Counted from the first letter of the stretch, positions 46,032 to 58,900 are shown. The stretch: DNA of 64,000 bases from Hydrogenophilales bacterium 16-64-40 (GCA_002256995.1 NCGX01000011.1:81685-145684); one strand, 5' to 3'. Numbers and translations: made by a program. Notes: generated by a model not told the origin, from the sequence alone.

Positions 46032-49000
46032 AGCAGGACCCGCTCGATGCCGCCGTTGCCGACACGCGCGAGATAGTTCGTCATCCAGTTTTCCCCCAGC
46101 AGGTTTTTCGCCAGTTCGATCACGATGTAATCGGGCTCGGTGTTCGTGTCGTCGCTGTAACGTGCCAGCCCCTGCAGGCAGGACGGGCAGCTGGTGAGGA
46201 GCTTGACCGGCTGCTTGCCGGCGCCGAGGGCTGCGACGTTGGCGCGGATTTCCTCTTCCTTGCGGAAGCGGATCTGGGTGGAAATGTCCGGGCGGGTGAC
46301 GGCGAGCGTGCCGGATTCGCCGCAGCAGCGGTCGGACAAGGCAACGCCGCCGCCGAGCAGCGCGTTGGCGACTTTCATCGGCGCGTGGGTCTTCATCGGC
46401 GTGTGGCAGGGGTCGTGGTAGAGGTATTTCTCGCCGCTGACGCCTTCCAGCTTGACGCCCTTTTCCATCAGGTATTCATGGATGTCGAGCAGGCGGCAGC
46501 CGGGGAAGATCTTCTCGAATTCGTATTTCAAGAGCTGGTCCATGCAGGTGCCGCACGACACGATCACGGTCTTGATGTCGAGGTAATTGAGCGTGTTGGC
46601 GACGCGGTGGAACAGCACGCGGTTGGCCGCTGTGATGGCCTCACCCTTGTCGGCCTGGCCGCCCGCGGTCTGCGGGTAGCCGCAGCACAGGTAGCCGGGC
46701 GGCAGCACGGTCTGCACGCCGAGTTCGAACAGCATCGCCTGGGTGGCGAGGCCGACCTGGGAGAACAGCCGTTCCGAGCCGCAGCCGGGGAAGTAGAACA
46801 CCGCGTCGGCATCGTCGGCCAGCTTGGCCGGGTTGCGCAGGATGGGCACGATCGAGGCATCTTCCAGCCCCATCAGCGCGCGCGAAGTCTTCTTCGGCAG
46901 CCCGCCCGGCATCGGCTTGTTGACCAGGTGGATGACCTGCGCGACCAGCTTGGGTTTGCCCAGGCTGGCGGGCGGATTCTGCGTCTGCGCCTGGATCAGC
47001 CCCATGCGCTTGAACAGGGTGTGTCCCGTCCGTTGCGCGGCGTAGCCCCATTCGATCAGCGGTTTTCTCAGCGCCTTGATGGTGGCAGGGTCGGTGGCGT
47101 TGAGGAAGGCCATCGACGCCCAGGTGCCGGGGTTGAATTTCTTCTTGCCCTGCTTGCGCAGCAGGTTGCGCATGGCGATCGAGACATCGCCGAAGTCGAT
47201 GTCGACCGGGCAGGGGTTCTTGCACTTGTGGCAGATGGTGCAGTGGTCGGCGACGTCGCCGAACTCGTCAAAGTGCTTGAGCGACACGCCGCGCCGGGTC
47301 TGCTCTTCATACAGAAATGCCTCGATCAGCAGCGAGGTGGCGAGGATCTTGTTGCGCGGCGAGTACAGCAGGTTGGCGCGCGGAATGTGGGTGTTGCAGA
47401 CCGGCTTGCACTTGCCGCAGCGCAGGCAGTCCTTGATCGAGTCGGCGATGGCGCCGGTTTCCGAGGCCTCGAGGATGATCGACTCGGCTTCCAGCAGGCC
47501 GAACGACGGCGTGTAGGCATTGCGCAGATCCGCACCGGGCGAGAGCTTGCCCTTGTTGAAGCGGCCGGTGGGGTCGACCTTGTTCTTGTAGTGGGCAAAG
47601 CTCGCGATGGTGGCGTCGTCGAGAAACTCCAGCTTGGTCAGTCCGATGCCGTGCTCCCCCGAAATCACGCCGCCGAGTTCGGTCGCCAGCGCCATGATGC
47701 GCACCACCGCGGCGTTGGCCGCCTGCAGCATGGCGTAATCGTCGGAGTTGACCGGGATGTTGGTGTGCACGTTGCCGTCGCCGGCGTGCATGTGCAAGGC
47801 GATGAAGACGCGACTTTTCAACACCTCCTTGTGGATGCGGTCGCAGGCCTCGAGCACGCGGGTGTATTCGCGGCCGATGAACAGTTGGTGCAACTCGCGG
47901 CGGACTTCGCGCTTCCACGACACGCGAATGTGCTTGTCGCGCAGCGCGGTGAAGACCGTGAGCGGCAAGGGGTGAGGGGGGAGGCGCGGATCGTCCGCGG
48001 CCAGGGGGGCGTCGAGCTTGGCCAGGTAATCGGCCCAGCGGGCGCGCACCGACTCGATCAGGGCCTGCGCGCGCTGGCGCTTGTCCTCCACCTGCGCCGC
48101 ATCGGCCACGGTTTCGTCGTCTTCCAGCAGCGGCAGCGGCGCGGCGAAGAACCCGGCCAGCGCGTCGAGCAGCTTCAGCTTGTTGGCGATCGACAGCTCG
48201 ATGTTGATGCGGTCGATGCCGTCGGTATAGTCGCCCAGGCGCGGCAGCGGAATCACCACGTCCTCGTTGATCTTGAAGGCGTTGGTGTGGGCCGCGATGG
48301 CAGCGGTGCGCGCACGGTCGAGCCAGAATTTCCGGCGCGCTTCCGGCGACACCGCGACGAAGCCTTCGCCGCCGCGCGCGTTGGCGATGCGCACGATGTG
48401 CGAGGCGGCTTCGCCCACCGCGATTTCATGGTCCGACGCCACGTCAATCAGCAGCACCATGTTCGGGCGCGTGGCACGCGGCGCCTTGGTCGCATAGCCG
48501 ACCGCCTTGACGTAGCGCGCGTCGAGGTGCTCCAGCCCGGCGAGCAGGACGTCGGCGTGGGCGTCGCAATACTGCTTGATTTCGACGATCGCCGGGGTGG
48601 CCTCGGAGGCGTGGCCGAAGAATTCCAGGCAAACGGTTCGGGTGTGCGCGGGCAGCCGGTGCAGGATGAAGCGAGCCGAGGTGATGAGGCCGTCGCAGCC
48701 TTCCTTCTGGATGCCGGGCAGGCCGGCGAGGAACTTGTCGGTGACGTCCTTGCCGAGCCCGGTCTTGCGGAAGCGGCTGCCTGGAATAAGCAGAATTTCC
48801 GGCGAGCCCTTCAGGGTCTTGCCGTCGGCGGCAAAGCGGCGGATCTCGAAGGTGGCCGAGGGCACGTCGTGGATCTTGCCGCGGTTGTGGTTGAGGCGGG
48901 TGACTTCGATCCAGTCGGCGTCGGGGGTGACCATGCGCCACGACACCAGGTTGTCCAGCGCGGTGCCCCACAGCACGGCCTTCTTGCCGCCCGCGTTCAT

Positions 49001-49831
49001 CGACACGTTGCCGCCGATGGTGGAAGCGTCCGCCGAGGTCGGGTCGACCGCGAACACCAGACCGGCGGCGTCGGCCGCATCCATCACCCGCTTGGTCACC
49101 ACCCCCGCGCCGCAGTGGATCGTCGGCACTTCGAATTCGACGCCGGGCAGGTGGGTCATCTCCACTGCGCTCATTGCTTCGAGCTTTTCGGTGTTGATGA
49201 CGGCGGCCTGGTCGGTGAGCGGCACGGCGCCGCCGGTGTAGCCGGTGCCGCCGCCGCGCGGAATGATGGTCAGCCCCAGTTCGATCAGCCCGGCCACCAG
49301 CCCGGCCATCTCGGCTTCGGTGTCGGGCGTCAGCACCACGAAGGGGTATTCCACCCGCCAGTCGGTGGCGTCGGTGACATGCGAGACGCGCGCCAAGCCG
49401 TCGAACCCAATGTTGTCCTTGCGGGTCACCCCGGCGAGGCGCCGCCGCACGCGCGCGCGCAGGCTCGCGGTGTCGGCGAACCAGGCCTCGAATTCGCGCA
49501 CCGCGCGCGCGGCGGCTTCCATCAGCTGGCCGACCAGTTCATTGCCCTGGCGCCGCACTTCGATCTCGTGCAGGCGGTGCCGCAGCGCCTCGATCAGCAT
49601 CTGCCGCCGCTTGGGATTGTCGAGCAGGTCGTCTTCCAGATAGGGGTTGCGCCGCACCACCCAGATATCGCCCAGCACCTCGAACAGCATGCGCGCCGAG
49701 CGCCCCGTCCTGCGCTCGGCGCGCAGCGTGTTGAGGACGTCCCATGCATCGGCGCCGAGCAGGCGGATGACGATTTCGCGGTCTGAAAACGAAGTGTAGT
49801 TGTAGGGGATTTCGCGCAGGCGTGCAGTCAT
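46028..49831 (-). CDS. Giant FAD/FMN-binding oxidoreductase with two 4Fe-4S clusters and CCG domains (DUF3683 type)
   Basis: Protein of about 1267 residues. An N-terminal DUF3683-type region ([21 protein letters not shown]) precedes an FAD-binding domain of the vanillyl-alcohol oxidase type ([38 protein letters not shown]) and a C-terminal FAD-oxidase domain with [15 protein letters not shown]. Then come two 4Fe-4S motifs ([11 protein letters not shown] and [12 protein letters not shown]) and two cysteine-rich CCG-type regions (CCGYPQ with CGTCMDQL, and DPCHTPMK with CCGESG). Layout is that of D-lactate/glycolate-type dehydrogenases fused into one chain. Substrate not evident. ATG 49831 chosen from the conserved start. 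Confidence 0.92.
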   Translation of the reverse strand: MTARLREIPYNYTSFSDREIVIRLLGADAWDVLNTLRAERRTGRSARMLFEVLGDIWVVRRNPYLEDDLLDNPKRRQMLIEALRHRLHEIEVRRQGNELVGQLMEAAARAVREFEAWFADTASLRARVRRRLAGVTRKDNIGFDGLARVSHVTDATDWRVEYPFVVLTPDTEAEMAGLVAGLIELGLTIIPRGGGTGYTGGAVPLTDQAAVINTEKLEAMSAVEMTHLPGVEFEVPTIHCGAGVVTKRVMDAADAAGLVFAVDPTSADASTIGGNVSMNAGGKKAVLWGTALDNLVSWRMVTPDADWIEVTRLNHNRGKIHDVPSATFEIRRFAADGKTLKGSPEILLIPGSRFRKTGLGKDVTDKFLAGLPGIQKEGCDGLITSARFILHRLPAHTRTVCLEFFGHASEATPAIVEIKQYCDAHADVLLAGLEHLDARYVKAVGYATKAPRATRPNMVLLIDVASDHEIAVGEAASHIVRIANARGGEGFVAVSPEARRKFWLDRARTAAIAAHTNAFKINEDVVIPLPRLGDYTDGIDRINIELSIANKLKLLDALAGFFAAPLPLLEDDETVADAAQVEDKRQRAQALIESVRARWADYLAKLDAPLAADDPRLPPHPLPLTVFTALRDKHIRVSWKREVRRELHQLFIGREYTRVLEACDRIHKEVLKSRVFIALHMHAGDGNVHTNIPVNSDDYAMLQAANAAVVRIMALATELGGVISGEHGIGLTKLEFLDDATIASFAHYKNKVDPTGRFNKGKLSPGADLRNAYTPSFGLLEAESIILEASETGAIADSIKDCLRCGKCKPVCNTHIPRANLLYSPRNKILATSLLIEAFLYEEQTRRGVSLKHFDEFGDVADHCTICHKCKNPCPVDIDFGDVSIAMRNLLRKQGKKKFNPGTWASMAFLNATDPATIKALRKPLIEWGYAAQRTGHTLFKRMGLIQAQTQNPPASLGKPKLVAQVIHLVNKPMPGGLPKKTSRALMGLEDASIVPILRNPAKLADDADAVFYFPGCGSERLFSQVGLATQAMLFELGVQTVLPPGYLCCGYPQTAGGQADKGEAITAANRVLFHRVANTLNYLDIKTVIVSCGTCMDQLLKYEFEKIFPGCRLLDIHEYLMEKGVKLEGVSGEKYLYHDPCHTPMKTHAPMKVANALLGGGVALSDRCCGESGTLAVTRPDISTQIRFRKEEEIRANVAALGAGKQPVKLLTSCPSCLQGLARYSDDTNTEPDYIVIELAKNLLGENWMTNYLARVGNGGIERVLL

Positions 49832-50058
49832 GCTGGGTGTGTCCGGACGTCGCCGGGGCGATGCCGAATCCATTTGCTTCAAAGCCGGTATTTTACGGGA
49901 TATGGATTCGTTTCGGGCCGGCCGGCCGGGGGGCGGCAATGCCCCGACCCTGCTTGGTACATTGGTTTTGCTTGCTACAGTTTTTGCGGGGCAGGCCGAT
50001 AAACCGTTCAATGGTAAAAGATTATCGCGCGACAAAAAATAATACTTAGGAGATCGTC

Positions 50059-51345
50059 TTGCAGGTTGGTTTGAGCACCAAGCTCCTCGGCTACGTCATG
50101 GCAGGCGTGCTGATCACGTCGGCCGCCATTGGCGTGGTGCGGGTCCAGAACGAGCGCGGCCCGCTCAACGAGTTGATCGGCAAGTCGGGTCAGAGCGTCG
50201 CCAACGCTACCGCCTCCGGCGCGGCCTCCCTGGTTGCCGGGTACGACTATGGCAATTTGGAAATGCTCGCCGCCAATGTCGCGCGGCAGGCCAACGTGAT
50301 CCGCGTCATGATCCGTAACCAGAATGACCGCGTGATGGCCCAGGCCAGCGGAGACGCGGCCGGGACATTCAAGCGTTTCGAATCCCCTGTGGTGTTCGAC
50401 GGCCAGACCATCGGCAGCACGGTTGTCGATGTTTCCACCGACGCGCTGGAAACGGCGCTCAACGACCTCTGCTGGCGCGTCTTCATCGAGCAGCTTGTCT
50501 TCGGCGCGATTCTCGGCCTGATCGTCTATTTCTTCACCGCGAGCGGCATCGTCTCGCCGATCCGCAAGCTGACGACGGCGATGGAGGAGGCGGTGGAAAA
50601 GGGCGACTCGTTCGTCGCCCGTGACCTGGAGGTGAAAAGCCGGGACGAGATCGGACGGCTGGTGTCGGTATTCAATACGCTGAACAAATCGCTCGCCAGC
50701 TACCACCGCCAGTTGCACAGCAAGATCGATCTGGCTGACCAGGAACTGCGCGACAAGAATATCCAGCTGGGCGGGCGCACCCTGGAGCTTGAGAATGCGC
50801 TCGATTTGGTCAACACCATGGCCACGACCGACTGGCTGACCGAGCTGCCCAACCGGCGAAAATTTGATGAAACCCTGTCACGGATGTTCCGTCAGTCCGA
50901 GCGTTTCGCGGAAGAAATCACCCTGGTGCTGTTCGACATCGACCGCTTCAAGCTGATCAACGACAGCCATGGTCACGGCGCGGGGGACGAGGTGTTGCGC
51001 GATATCGGCACCTTGTTGCGCCTGCACGTCCGCAAGTCCGATGTGCCTGCGCGCCTCGGCGGCGACGAGTTCGGCATCGTCTTGTACCACACCAATATCG
51101 AGCAGGCCGAACGCTTCGTCGAGATCCTGATGGAGGGTGTGCGGACGCATGCATTTGGCTACGACGGGTTCCAGCTGAATATTGGCCTCAGTATCGGCAT
51201 TGCACAGTACGACGCGTCCATGAGCGCCCCCCAGGAACTCTACTATGCGGCCGACAAGGCCCTCTATCAGGCCAAGCACGGTGGGCGTGGCCGTTACTGC
51301 GTGTATTCCGAAGCAAGCCTTCCTCAGGAGAAAGCATCATCATGA
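50059..51345 (+). CDS. Membrane diguanylate cyclase (HAMP-GGDEF)
   Basis: 428 residues. Helix at about 9-27, periplasmic sensor 28-140, second helix 143-161, HAMP 162-215, coiled coil to 255, GGDEF domain 257-415. The active-site GGDEF is intact (334-338), and an RxxD inhibitory site (RKSD, 325-328) lies exactly five residues before it, so it should make cyclic di-GMP with product inhibition. The TTG start at 50059 has AGGAG with a 6-base spacer. Its stop overlaps the start of a PhnD-like periplasmic protein, which may deliver the input signal. Confidence 0.93.
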   Translation: MQVGLSTKLLGYVMAGVLITSAAIGVVRVQNERGPLNELIGKSGQSVANATASGAASLVAGYDYGNLEMLAANVARQANVIRVMIRNQNDRVMAQASGDAAGTFKRFESPVVFDGQTIGSTVVDVSTDALETALNDLCWRVFIEQLVFGAILGLIVYFFTASGIVSPIRKLTTAMEEAVEKGDSFVARDLEVKSRDEIGRLVSVFNTLNKSLASYHRQLHSKIDLADQELRDKNIQLGGRTLELENALDLVNTMATTDWLTELPNRRKFDETLSRMFRQSERFAEEITLVLFDIDRFKLINDSHGHGAGDEVLRDIGTLLRLHVRKSDVPARLGGDEFGIVLYHTNIEQAERFVEILMEGVRTHAFGYDGFQLNIGLSIGIAQYDASMSAPQELYYAADKALYQAKHGGRGRYCVYSEASLPQEKASS

Positions 51346-52190
51346 AATTCAAATTGGCATTCCAGGGCCTGCTGGCTGCGCTGCTGATGGGGGGAGCGTT
51401 CGCGCCCGCCTGGGCCGCCGCCCCGAACACCCCCGCGGCCGGGGTCACCATGGGGTCGGTGGCCATGGATATTCCGGTGGAGATGATCAAGCGCATGAGT
51501 GCGCTGACCAATCATCTGGCGCTGGCCACCAATCTCAATGTCCGCTTCCGGCCATCGCCGAACCTGGGCTCGGCCGTAGACGACCTGGGCGCGGGCCAGA
51601 CGCAGATTGCCTACCTCACGCCGGTGGCCTATATCAACGCGCGCAAGAAATACGGGGTGATCCCGCTGGTGGCCCCCACTGTCGACGGCCGCCCCCACTT
51701 CTCGCTGGTGATCGGCGTGAAGGCCGGTTCCGGGATCAATTCGCCGGCTGAACTCAAGGGCAAGCGTTTTGCCTTTGGCGATGAAAAGGCGCTGTTGCAA
51801 CGAGCGGCGGTCGAGTCGATGGCGCTGAAAACCGCCGATTTTTCGTCGTTCGCCTACCTCAAGCATTACGACAATATCGCCAAGGCGGTACTGGCGGGCG
51901 ACTTTGACGGCGGCATTCTCAAGGATTCCATCGCCGACGAGTTCAAGGGCCGCGGCATCACGGTGATCGGCAGCACGCCGCCGCTGCCTTCATATATTTT
52001 TGCCGTGCACCCCGGCATGCCGGAGGCGGTGCGCAACCAGTTGCGCGACGCGCTGCTGGCGCTGAACAAGAGCACGCTCGAGCGGGCCGCTACGCTGGAA
52101 GCCTTCGACAAGGGCTACGATGGCTTCGTTGTGGTCGACGATGCCGCTTACGATTCGGTGCGTACGCTGATCCAGCCGTTCCAGAAATAA
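51342..52190 (+). CDS. PhnD-like periplasmic phosphate/phosphonate-binding family protein
   Basis: Exported protein of 282 residues: signal peptide 1-25 (AWA-A), then the PhnD/type 2 periplasmic binding fold with GSVAMDIPVEMIKR, LGAGQTQIAYLTPVAYINARKKYG, GKRFAFGDEKAL and KAVLAGDFDGGILKDSI. No ABC permease or ATPase is nearby. ATGA overlap with the diguanylate cyclase indicates coupled translation, so it is more likely a ligand sensor for that enzyme than a transporter part. Confidence 0.88.
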   Translation: MKFKLAFQGLLAALLMGGAFAPAWAAAPNTPAAGVTMGSVAMDIPVEMIKRMSALTNHLALATNLNVRFRPSPNLGSAVDDLGAGQTQIAYLTPVAYINARKKYGVIPLVAPTVDGRPHFSLVIGVKAGSGINSPAELKGKRFAFGDEKALLQRAAVESMALKTADFSSFAYLKHYDNIAKAVLAGDFDGGILKDSIADEFKGRGITVIGSTPPLPSYIFAVHPGMPEAVRNQLRDALLALNKSTLERAATLEAFDKGYDGFVVVDDAAYDSVRTLIQPFQK

Positions 52191-52201
52191 GCCGGGCCGG
52201 A

Positions 52202-53122
<921 letters not shown>

Positions 53123-53135
53123 GGTGGGTCGCGCC

Positions 53136-54200
53136 TCAGTCGCCGAGCTGAATCTGTCCGGCTTTTTCGGCCGCGGCAAAATCCAGCATTTTCTGGATCG
53201 ACACAGCGGCCCTGGCGCGGATGCCTTCCTCGATATGAATTTCGTTGCCGCCGTTTTCCAGCACGGCGGCAAGTTTCCTCAGGCCGTTCATCGCCATCCA
53301 CGGACAGTGCGCGCACGAGACGCAGGTGGCGCCCTCACCCGCGGTCGGCGCTTCCAGCAGAATCTTGCCGGGCGCGGCGGCGTGCATCTTGTGGAAGATG
53401 CCGTTGTCGGTGGCGACGATGAATTCGGGATTGGGCAGGGTGCGCACCGCCTCGATCAGCTGGGTGGTCGAGCCGACGACGTCGGCCAGCGCGATCACCG
53501 CTTCGGGCGACTCCGGGTGCACCAGCACCGCCGCGTTGGGGTGTTCGGCGCGCAGTTTCTTGAGCGCATCGGCCTTGAACGCCTCGTGCACCACGCACGA
53601 ACCCTGCCACAGCAGCATGTCGGCGCCCGTGATGCGCTGCACGTAATCGCCCAGATGGCGGTCCGGCGCCCACAAGAGCTTGTGTCCCTGCTGGTGCAGG
53701 TATTTGACGATCTTGGCGGCGATGCCGGAGGTGACGACCCAGTCGGCGCGCGCCTTCACCGCCGCGCTGGTGTTGGCGTAGACGACCGACAGCCGGTCCG
53801 GATGGGCGTCGCAAAACGCCGCGAATTCATCTGCGGGACAGGCCAGGTCGAGCGAGCACTCGGCTGCGAGGTCGGGCATGATCACGCGCTTTTCCGGATT
53901 GAGGATCTTGGCCGTCTCGCCCATGAACTTGACCCCCGCGACGATCAGCGTCTTCGCCGGATGCGCGTGGCCGAAGCGCGCCATCTCCAGCGAATCCGAC
54001 ACGCAGCCGCCGGTTTCCTCGGCCAGGTCCTGCAGGTCGGCGGACGTGTAGTAATGCGCGACCAGCACCGCATCCTGCTGTTTCATCAGTGCCTTGATGC
54101 GCGTTTTCAGCGCGGTGCGCTCGGCGTCGTCGAGCACTTCCTCCACCATCGGCGGCGGCTGGATCACGGGTCTGACCGGAATGGGAAAGGCAGGGCTCAT
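53136..54200 (-). CDS. nadA: Quinolinate synthase
   Basis: 4Fe-4S enzyme of 354 residues that condenses iminoaspartate with dihydroxyacetone phosphate to quinolinate in NAD synthesis. Conserved segments: [38 protein letters not shown], and cysteines in the family positions ([18 protein letters not shown], and [13 protein letters not shown]). Start ATG 54200. Its 123-bp upstream gap is shared with the divergent hda gene. Confidence 0.96.
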   Translation of the reverse strand: MSPAFPIPVRPVIQPPPMVEEVLDDAERTALKTRIKALMKQQDAVLVAHYYTSADLQDLAEETGGCVSDSLEMARFGHAHPAKTLIVAGVKFMGETAKILNPEKRVIMPDLAAECSLDLACPADEFAAFCDAHPDRLSVVYANTSAAVKARADWVVTSGIAAKIVKYLHQQGHKLLWAPDRHLGDYVQRITGADMLLWQGSCVVHEAFKADALKKLRAEHPNAAVLVHPESPEAVIALADVVGSTTQLIEAVRTLPNPEFIVATDNGIFHKMHAAAPGKILLEAPTAGEGATCVSCAHCPWMAMNGLRKLAAVLENGGNEIHIEEGIRARAAVSIQKMLDFAAAEKAGQIQLGD

Positions 54201-54323
54201 CGGGGCGGCTCGGACATCGAAGCGGAAGCGCTAAGTATAGCTGCGTGCGGCAGGCGTTTTCACCTGGCCGCGCCCGGGTTTTTCTGGAGCGGAGCGGGGC
54301 TTTTGCCTTATCCTTGCGCCCCT

Positions 54324-54971
54324 ATGCAACAGCTGCTTCTGGATATCCGCCCCCCAGCCCGGCCCGAACTCACCCGCTTCGTGGCGGGGCGCAATGTCGA
54401 GCTGATGGCGCAATTGCAGGCCATGCTCGACGGCAGCGCGGCCGAACGCATGGTCTATGTGTGGGGCGCGCCGGGCAGCGGCAAGAGCTATCTGCTGCAC
54501 GCCTGGGCGCACGCCTGTCAGGCGCGCGGGATGACGGTCGACTTCAGCGGGCAGCAGGCCGCGCAGGCGGTGATCGCGGATCAGGTGGAGCGCTGGGACG
54601 AGGCCCAGCAGCACGCCGGCTTTGCCGCGTTCAATCGGGTACGCGAAGCAGGCGGGCTGTGGCTGGCGGCGGGGAATGTGGCGCCGGCCGACCTGCCGCT
54701 GATGCCGGAATTGCAGACCCGGCTGGGCTGGGGTCTGGTGTTTCAGCTGCAGGCCCTGGACGACGCCGAAAAGCGCGCCGCATTGAGTCAGCATGCCGAA
54801 ACCCTGGGGTTCCGGCTGGAGCCCCAAGTGGCCGATTATTTACTGAATCACACCGCGCGCGACATGCAGAGCCTGCTGCGGGTGCTGGAGGCGCTCGACC
54901 GGTTCAGTCTCGAAACGCGGCGCCCGATCACCCTGCCGCTACTGCGGCAACTACTGCTGAATCAGGCCTGA
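54324..54971 (+). CDS. hda: DnaA regulatory inactivator Hda
   Basis: AAA+ protein of 215 residues related to DnaA, which with the sliding clamp promotes DnaA-ATP hydrolysis. The N-terminal QQLLLDI resembles the clamp-binding QLxLxL motif, Walker A is GAPGSGKSYLL, and the C-terminal arginine-finger region LQTRLGWG and LLNHTARDMQSLLRVLEALDRFSL is conserved. The Walker B is weak (VIADQVERWDE). Its 3' end overlaps the convergent thioredoxin gene by 10 bp. Confidence 0.9.
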   Translation: MQQLLLDIRPPARPELTRFVAGRNVELMAQLQAMLDGSAAERMVYVWGAPGSGKSYLLHAWAHACQARGMTVDFSGQQAAQAVIADQVERWDEAQQHAGFAAFNRVREAGGLWLAAGNVAPADLPLMPELQTRLGWGLVFQLQALDDAEKRAALSQHAETLGFRLEPQVADYLLNHTARDMQSLLRVLEALDRFSLETRRPITLPLLRQLLLNQA

Positions 54972-55336
54972 TCCGGCGCCTGCTGTTCGGCGATGTCCTT
55001 GTGGACCTGCGCCATATCCAGCCCCATCACCTGATCGATCAGCGCGTCGAGCGCGCTGGCGGGTAGCGAACCGGCTTCGGAATAGAGAATGACCTGTTCG
55101 CGGAACACCATCAGCGTGGGGATGGAGCGGATCTGGAAGTAGCCGGCCAGATCCTGCTCGACTTCGGTGTTGACCTTGGCGAAGACGATGTTGGCGTGCT
55201 TTTCGGCGGCAGCTTCGAAAACCGGCGCAAACCCCCGGCAGGGGCCGCACCACGGGGCCCAGAAGTCGACGACGACAACGTCGTTACCGTTGATGGTGGA
55301 TTCGAAGTTTTCCTGGGTGAGTTCGATGACGGCCAT
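54962..55336 (-). CDS. Thioredoxin
   Basis: Cytoplasmic thioredoxin fold of 124 residues with the classical active site WAPWCGPC (about 27-34), cis-proline in SIPTLMVF, and a C-terminal extension (DIAEQQAPDQA). The ATG 55336 is chosen; a longer frame runs into an upstream terminator. The substrate is unknown; trxA-like housekeeping or a dedicated role are both possible. Confidence 0.92.
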   Translation of the reverse strand: MAVIELTQENFESTINGNDVVVVDFWAPWCGPCRGFAPVFEAAAEKHANIVFAKVNTEVEQDLAGYFQIRSIPTLMVFREQVILYSEAGSLPASALDALIDQVMGLDMAQVHKDIAEQQAPDQA

Positions 55337-55356
55337 GCTGATTCCTGCGAAATTGA

Positions 55357-55390
55357 AAAATAAAAAGGCGCGAGGACGAATCCTCGCGCC
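55357..55390 (-). terminator. Rho-independent terminator upstream of thioredoxin
   Basis: Perfect 10-bp stem GGCGCGAGGA / TCCTCGCGCC with loop CGAA, followed on the minus strand by TTTTTATTTTTC. It ends the transcript of the small gene at 55505-55771. A second hairpin GCCTCCG/CGGAGGC is at 55418-55436. Confidence 0.85.
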
Positions 55391-55504
55391 TGAGTGCCAC
55401 CGTATCACGGATGGCGGGCCTCCGACAAACGGAGGCTTCTTATAGGCAGTTCACAGCCTGGCTGGGCGCTACCCAGGTCCAGTCGAAGCCGACTGGCCTA
55501 AAAC

Positions 55505-55771
55505 CTATTTGGCGAAAGACTGGTTGAACAGGCCGCGCCTGTGTTCGGCCGGCGGCGCGCTGCGCACCACGTTCTGGCTGTGCTTGAGGTTGCTCCGCAC
55601 TTCGGCGCGGTTGACCGCCATGATGAGTTCGGTCGCCAGGACCCGCGCCTGATGCGGGGTGAGATTGAGCGAGCACCCTGGCGACTGCAGCGTCACCTCC
55701 ACGCGGTCGCGGCCCTGGGCATCTTCTTTCAGGCTGATATCCAGGGTGTTGCCGGGTTCCAGTTCGATCAT
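55505..55771 (-). CDS. Small hypothetical protein, 88 residues
   Basis: Cytoplasmic protein without signal or recognised family. The first half is beta-like (GNTLDISLKEDAQGRDRVEVTLQSPGCSLNLT) and the second half helical and basic (HQARVLATELIMAVNRAEVRSNLKHS). One cysteine. AAGGAG stands 8 bases before the ATG and a terminator follows, so it is a real single-gene unit. Confidence 0.7.
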   Translation of the reverse strand: MIELEPGNTLDISLKEDAQGRDRVEVTLQSPGCSLNLTPHQARVLATELIMAVNRAEVRSNLKHSQNVVRSAPPAEHRRGLFNQSFAK

Positions 55772-55900
55772 GTCGTCTCTCCTTGCGTTGTCTTTGCAAG
55801 GTATTCAGCAGGGTTCATGCCAGCCTCCCGCGACGCCCGATGGCGCGGAAAACCGCATTAAATCAGGTGGGTTTGACGACTAGATGATGCGGCGCGCTCG

Positions 55901-55928
55901 CGGCCATGACGAAGCTTCGTCAAGGCCG
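55901..55928. repeat. Palindrome after the RND efflux genes
   Basis: A perfect 16-bp palindrome TGACGAAGCTTCGTCA flanked by CGGCC-A / A-GGCCG gives a 13-bp near-perfect hairpin just past the efflux-pump stop. No T tract follows on the minus strand. Confidence 0.6.
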
Positions 55929-55940
55929 TGGGCGGGTTCG

Positions 55941-58900
55941 TCATTCCTGGGGGAGGGAGGCGGCCGGCTGGGTCGTGCCGACCGCGGCACGGCGTTCGCG
56001 CGTCAGCAGGGTGTAGGCGACCGGAATGACGAACAGCGTCAGCAGGGTGCCGAGCAGCAGGCCGCCGACGATGACCCAGCCGATCGGCGAGCGCGATTCC
56101 GCGCCGGCACCGGTGGCGATGGCGAGCGGCACCGCGCCCAGGACCATCGCGGCGGTGGTCATCAGGATCGGCCGCAGGCGCAGGCTGGCCGCCTCGATCA
56201 CCGCCTCGACCTTGTTCATGCCGCGGTCGCGCAGCTGGTTGGCGAATTCGACGATCAGGATGCCGTGCTTGGTGATCAGGCCGACCAGCATGATCAGCCC
56301 GATCTGGCTGTAGACGTTGAGCGTGGCGCCGGTGAGCTTCAGCGCCAGCAGCGCGCCGGTGGCGGCGAGCGGCACGGTGAGCAGGATGATGAAGGGGGCG
56401 ACGAAGCTCTCGAACTGCGCCGCCAGCACCAGGTAAATGATGACCAGCGCCAGTGCGAAGGTGATGGCGAGCGTCTGTCCGGATTCGCCGAATTCGCGCG
56501 ACTGGCCGTCGAGCGCGGTGCGGGTGCCGGGCGGCAGCGTGTCGGCCGCCGCCTGCTCCATGAAGGCGAGCGCTTCGCCCAGGGTGTAGCCGGGGGCGAT
56601 GTTGGCCGAGATGATGGCCGCGCGCTGACGGTCGAAGTGGTTGAGCTCCTTCGGCGCGACGGTCTCGGTGACGGTGACCAGGTTGGCCAGCGGCGTCAGG
56701 CTGCCCTCGTTGCCGCGCACGTACAGCGCGGTCAGGTCCTGCGGCGTGGCGCGCGCGGCGGGGTCGAGCTGGACCACCACGTTGTATTGCTCGCCCGCCT
56801 GCTTGAAGCGGGTGACCTCGCGCCCGCCGAGCAGGGTTTCCAAAGTGCGGCCGATGGTGTCGACGCCGACGCCCATCTGCGCCGCCTTGTCGCGGTTGAT
56901 GTCGACCTTCAGCTGCGGCTTGTTGAGCTTGAGGTCGGTGTCGGCATTGGCCAGTCCCGGATAGGCGCGCACCTTTTCCATCAAGGCTTCGACTGCCTTG
57001 TCCAGCTCGGCGTAGCTCGGCGCCTGTACCACGAACTGCAGCGGCGGGTTGCGGAAGCTCTGCCCGAGCGAGGGCGGGTTGATCGGGAAGGCGAGCACGC
57101 CCGGCATGCCCATGAACATCTGCGGGCCGAGGCTCTCGGTGATCTCCATCTGGCTGCGGCTGCGTTCCTCCCACGGTTTGAGCATGACGAACGACAGCGA
57201 GGTGTTGACTGGGTTGGGGCGCTCGAGGCCCGGTGCCACCACGACAAACGCCGTGTTCACTTCCGGCACGTTCTGGTAGATGCCTTCGATCTGCCGCGCG
57301 TACTGGTCGGTGTACTGCAGGGTCGAGCCCTCGGGCGCCAGCATGAAGCCGATGAAGAAGCCGCGGTCCTCGGTCGGCGCCAGCTCCGATTTCAGCGACT
57401 TCAGCAGGCCGAAGGCGGCGACCGCGACCAGCACGAAGACCGCAGTGACGATCAGCGGGTGCTGCACGACGCGGGTGACGCCGCGCGTGTAGCCACGGTT
57501 GAGGCCGCTCAGCATGCGCTCGCCGAAGTTGAACAAGGCGCCGTGGCGGGTTTCGTGGCGCAGCATCCTGCTCGCCATCATCGGGGTCAAGGTGAGTGCG
57601 ACAAAGCCCGACACCAGCACCGCGGCGGCCACGGTCAGTGCGAATTCGGTGAAAAGCTTGCCGGTGTTGCCTTCGGCGAAGGCCAGCGGCGCGAACACCG
57701 CGACCAGCGTCATCGTCATCGCCACCACTGCGAAGCCGATTTCCTTGGCGCCCCTGATGGCCGCGTCGTACGGCGGCTCGCCGTTCTCGATATGGCGGTA
57801 GATGTTCTCCAGCATGACGATGGCGTCGTCGACCACCAGACCGATCGCCAGCACCAGCCCCAGCAGCGTCAGCACGTTGATGGTGAAGCCCATCGAATAA
57901 AGGAAGATGAAGGCGCCGATCAGCGACACCGGGATGGTGACGAAGGGAATCAGCGTGGTGCGCCAATTGCGCAGGAACAGGAAGATCACCGCGACCACCA
58001 GCACCATCGCCTCGATCATGGTCGTGTACACCGCATCGATCGACTTTTCGATGAAGATCGAGCTGTCGAAGCCGACCTTGAGCTGCATGCCTTCCGGCAG
58101 CGCCGCTTCCAGCTGCGGCAACTCGGCCTTGACCGCCTGTGCCACTGCCAGCGTGTTGGCGGTGGACTGCTTGACGATGCCGAGGCCCACGGCGGCGCGG
58201 CCGTTGACCCGCACAATGTTGCGCTCGTCCTCGGCGCCGACTTCGGCGCGGCCGATGTCGGCCAGCCGCACCAGCACGCCGCCGCTGTCGCGGATGATGA
58301 CGCGCTCGAATTGCGCGGGCGTTCTGAGGTCGGTTTCCGCCAGCACGGAAAACTCGCGCGTCTGGCTTTCGATGCGGCCCGAGGGCAGCTCGGTGTTCTG
58401 GCTCCTGAGCGCGGTTTCCACGTCCTGCACCGTCACCCCCAGCGCCGCCATACGGGCCGGGTCAAGCCACAGCCGCATGGCGTAGCGGCGCTCGCCGCCG
58501 ATGATCACCGAGGCGACGCCGGGCAGGGTCTTCAGCTGGTCGGCCACCACGCGGTCGGCGTAGTCGGTGATTTCCAGCGCCGACTGGCGGTCGCTGGAAA
58601 ACGCCAGCCAGATGATGGCCTGGGCGTCGGCCTCGATCTTCGCCACCACCGGGTCATCCGCCTCGTCCGGCAACAGGCCGCGCACCCGTGCCACGCGGTC
58701 GCGGGCGTCATTGGCGGCGGCCTCGGGGTCGCGCGACTGCACGAACTCCACCGTGATCTGGCTGACTTCCTCGCGGCTCACCGACTTGATGGTGCGGATG
58801 CCCTCGATGCCGGACAGCGAATCCTCCAGCGGCTTGGTGATCTGACTTTCCATCACCTCGGCCGAGGCGCCGGGATAGACCGTGCGCACCGAGACCACCG

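Noticed and set aside
46385-49786. Very long plus-strand open frame (over 1100 codons)
   Set aside because: Antisense shadow of the flavin/Fe-S oxidoreductase; composition is Arg/Gly/Val-rich without any domain.
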